Shown: one piece after another, positions 6,422 through 6,628 of the stretch
Position numbering within the stretch: the stretch's first letter is position 1
How the letters are laid out: each line of letters starts with the position of its first letter
Position numbers and translations under genes: made by a program
NCBI GenBank assembly: GCA_030620285.1
Contig: JAUXFA010000069.1
Location: forward strand, 1-6,628
DNA: 6,628 nt
Reading direction: 5' to 3'
Source of the DNA: Piscirickettsiaceae bacterium
Lineage (GTDB): Bacteria; Pseudomonadota; Gammaproteobacteria; Nitrosococcales; Methylophagaceae
Notes under the pieces: model-generated
What the model was told of the DNA's origin: nothing
The model's database searches: none
Seen by the model: only the letters and a program-made list of their open reading frames with translations

Positions 6422-6628
6422 ACCTTTAATAGTACCTTGATTTAGTACTTTTAGCATCAGTGATTTACTTAAGTTCTGGTAGGCTTACGTTCCGGCTAAA
6501 TTCATTACCCAAGAAAACACGACTACTTGCGGTACCGTAACTAAAGGTAGGAATAAGGCAATCTTCCATGAGCCTGTTGTTTTACGTAACAAGTCGGATC
6601 GTAGCCATGTCGTTCTGTGAGCCAAGGA
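6422..6628. other. Unassigned region with a shift in base composition
   Basis: No recognised gene. From 6361 to 6480 the sequence is about 26% G+C; from 6481 to the right edge it is about 45% G+C by hand count. Several short frames are open: minus strand 6485-6628 (47 codons running in from the edge, with a hydrophobic stretch IALFLPLVTVPQVVVFSWV), minus strand 6465-6569 (34 codons from an ATG), and plus strand 6483-6617 (45 codons, no good start). None has a clear ribosome binding site or family motif. It could be the tail of a gene lying to the right, a repeat or RNA element, or a decayed gene. Confidence 0.4.

Overview
The window looks like chromosomal DNA of a moderately AT-rich gammaproteobacterium. 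The Entner-Doudoroff proteins (edd, eda) resemble those of enterobacteria and marine Alteromonadales/Vibrionales-type bacteria, and the genes are closely packed. A Moritella-, Shewanella- or Psychromonas-like host is an impression, not something the sequence proves. No tRNA, rRNA, CRISPR array or recognisable transposase is present.

Layout. (1) 1-789, minus strand: the first 263 codons of a DppB/OppB-type peptide ABC transporter permease, cut by the left edge. (2) 790-895: a divergent promoter region. (3) 896-3759, plus strand: four genes in one direction. They encode a small single-domain rhodanese, a Sec-exported 251-residue protein of unknown function whose only two cysteines form a Cys-Gly-Cys-Pro motif, a DUF692/MNIO multinuclear iron peptide-modifying enzyme (BufB-like), and a DUF2063 partner protein (BufC-like). 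The last two overlap by 20 bases. (4) 3750-3779: a strong bidirectional terminator that also contains the stop codon of the bufC-like gene. (5) 3825-6324, minus strand: edd-eda, phosphogluconate dehydratase and KDPG aldolase, with a candidate promoter/operator containing two nearby palindromes upstream of edd. (6) 6422-6628: no gene recognised; base composition rises abruptly near 6480.

How the genes work together. Edd and Eda carry out the two reactions unique to the Entner-Doudoroff pathway (6-phosphogluconate to KDPG, then to pyruvate and glyceraldehyde-3-phosphate). The plus-strand cluster is the most interesting part. MNIO enzymes with a DUF2063 partner normally modify cysteines of a small exported precursor (bufferins, HvfA-like proteins). 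No such small precursor is visible here. The gene in the precursor position encodes a larger exported protein with one CGCP motif, which makes it a candidate non-canonical substrate. The rhodanese upstream may or may not belong to the same transcript.
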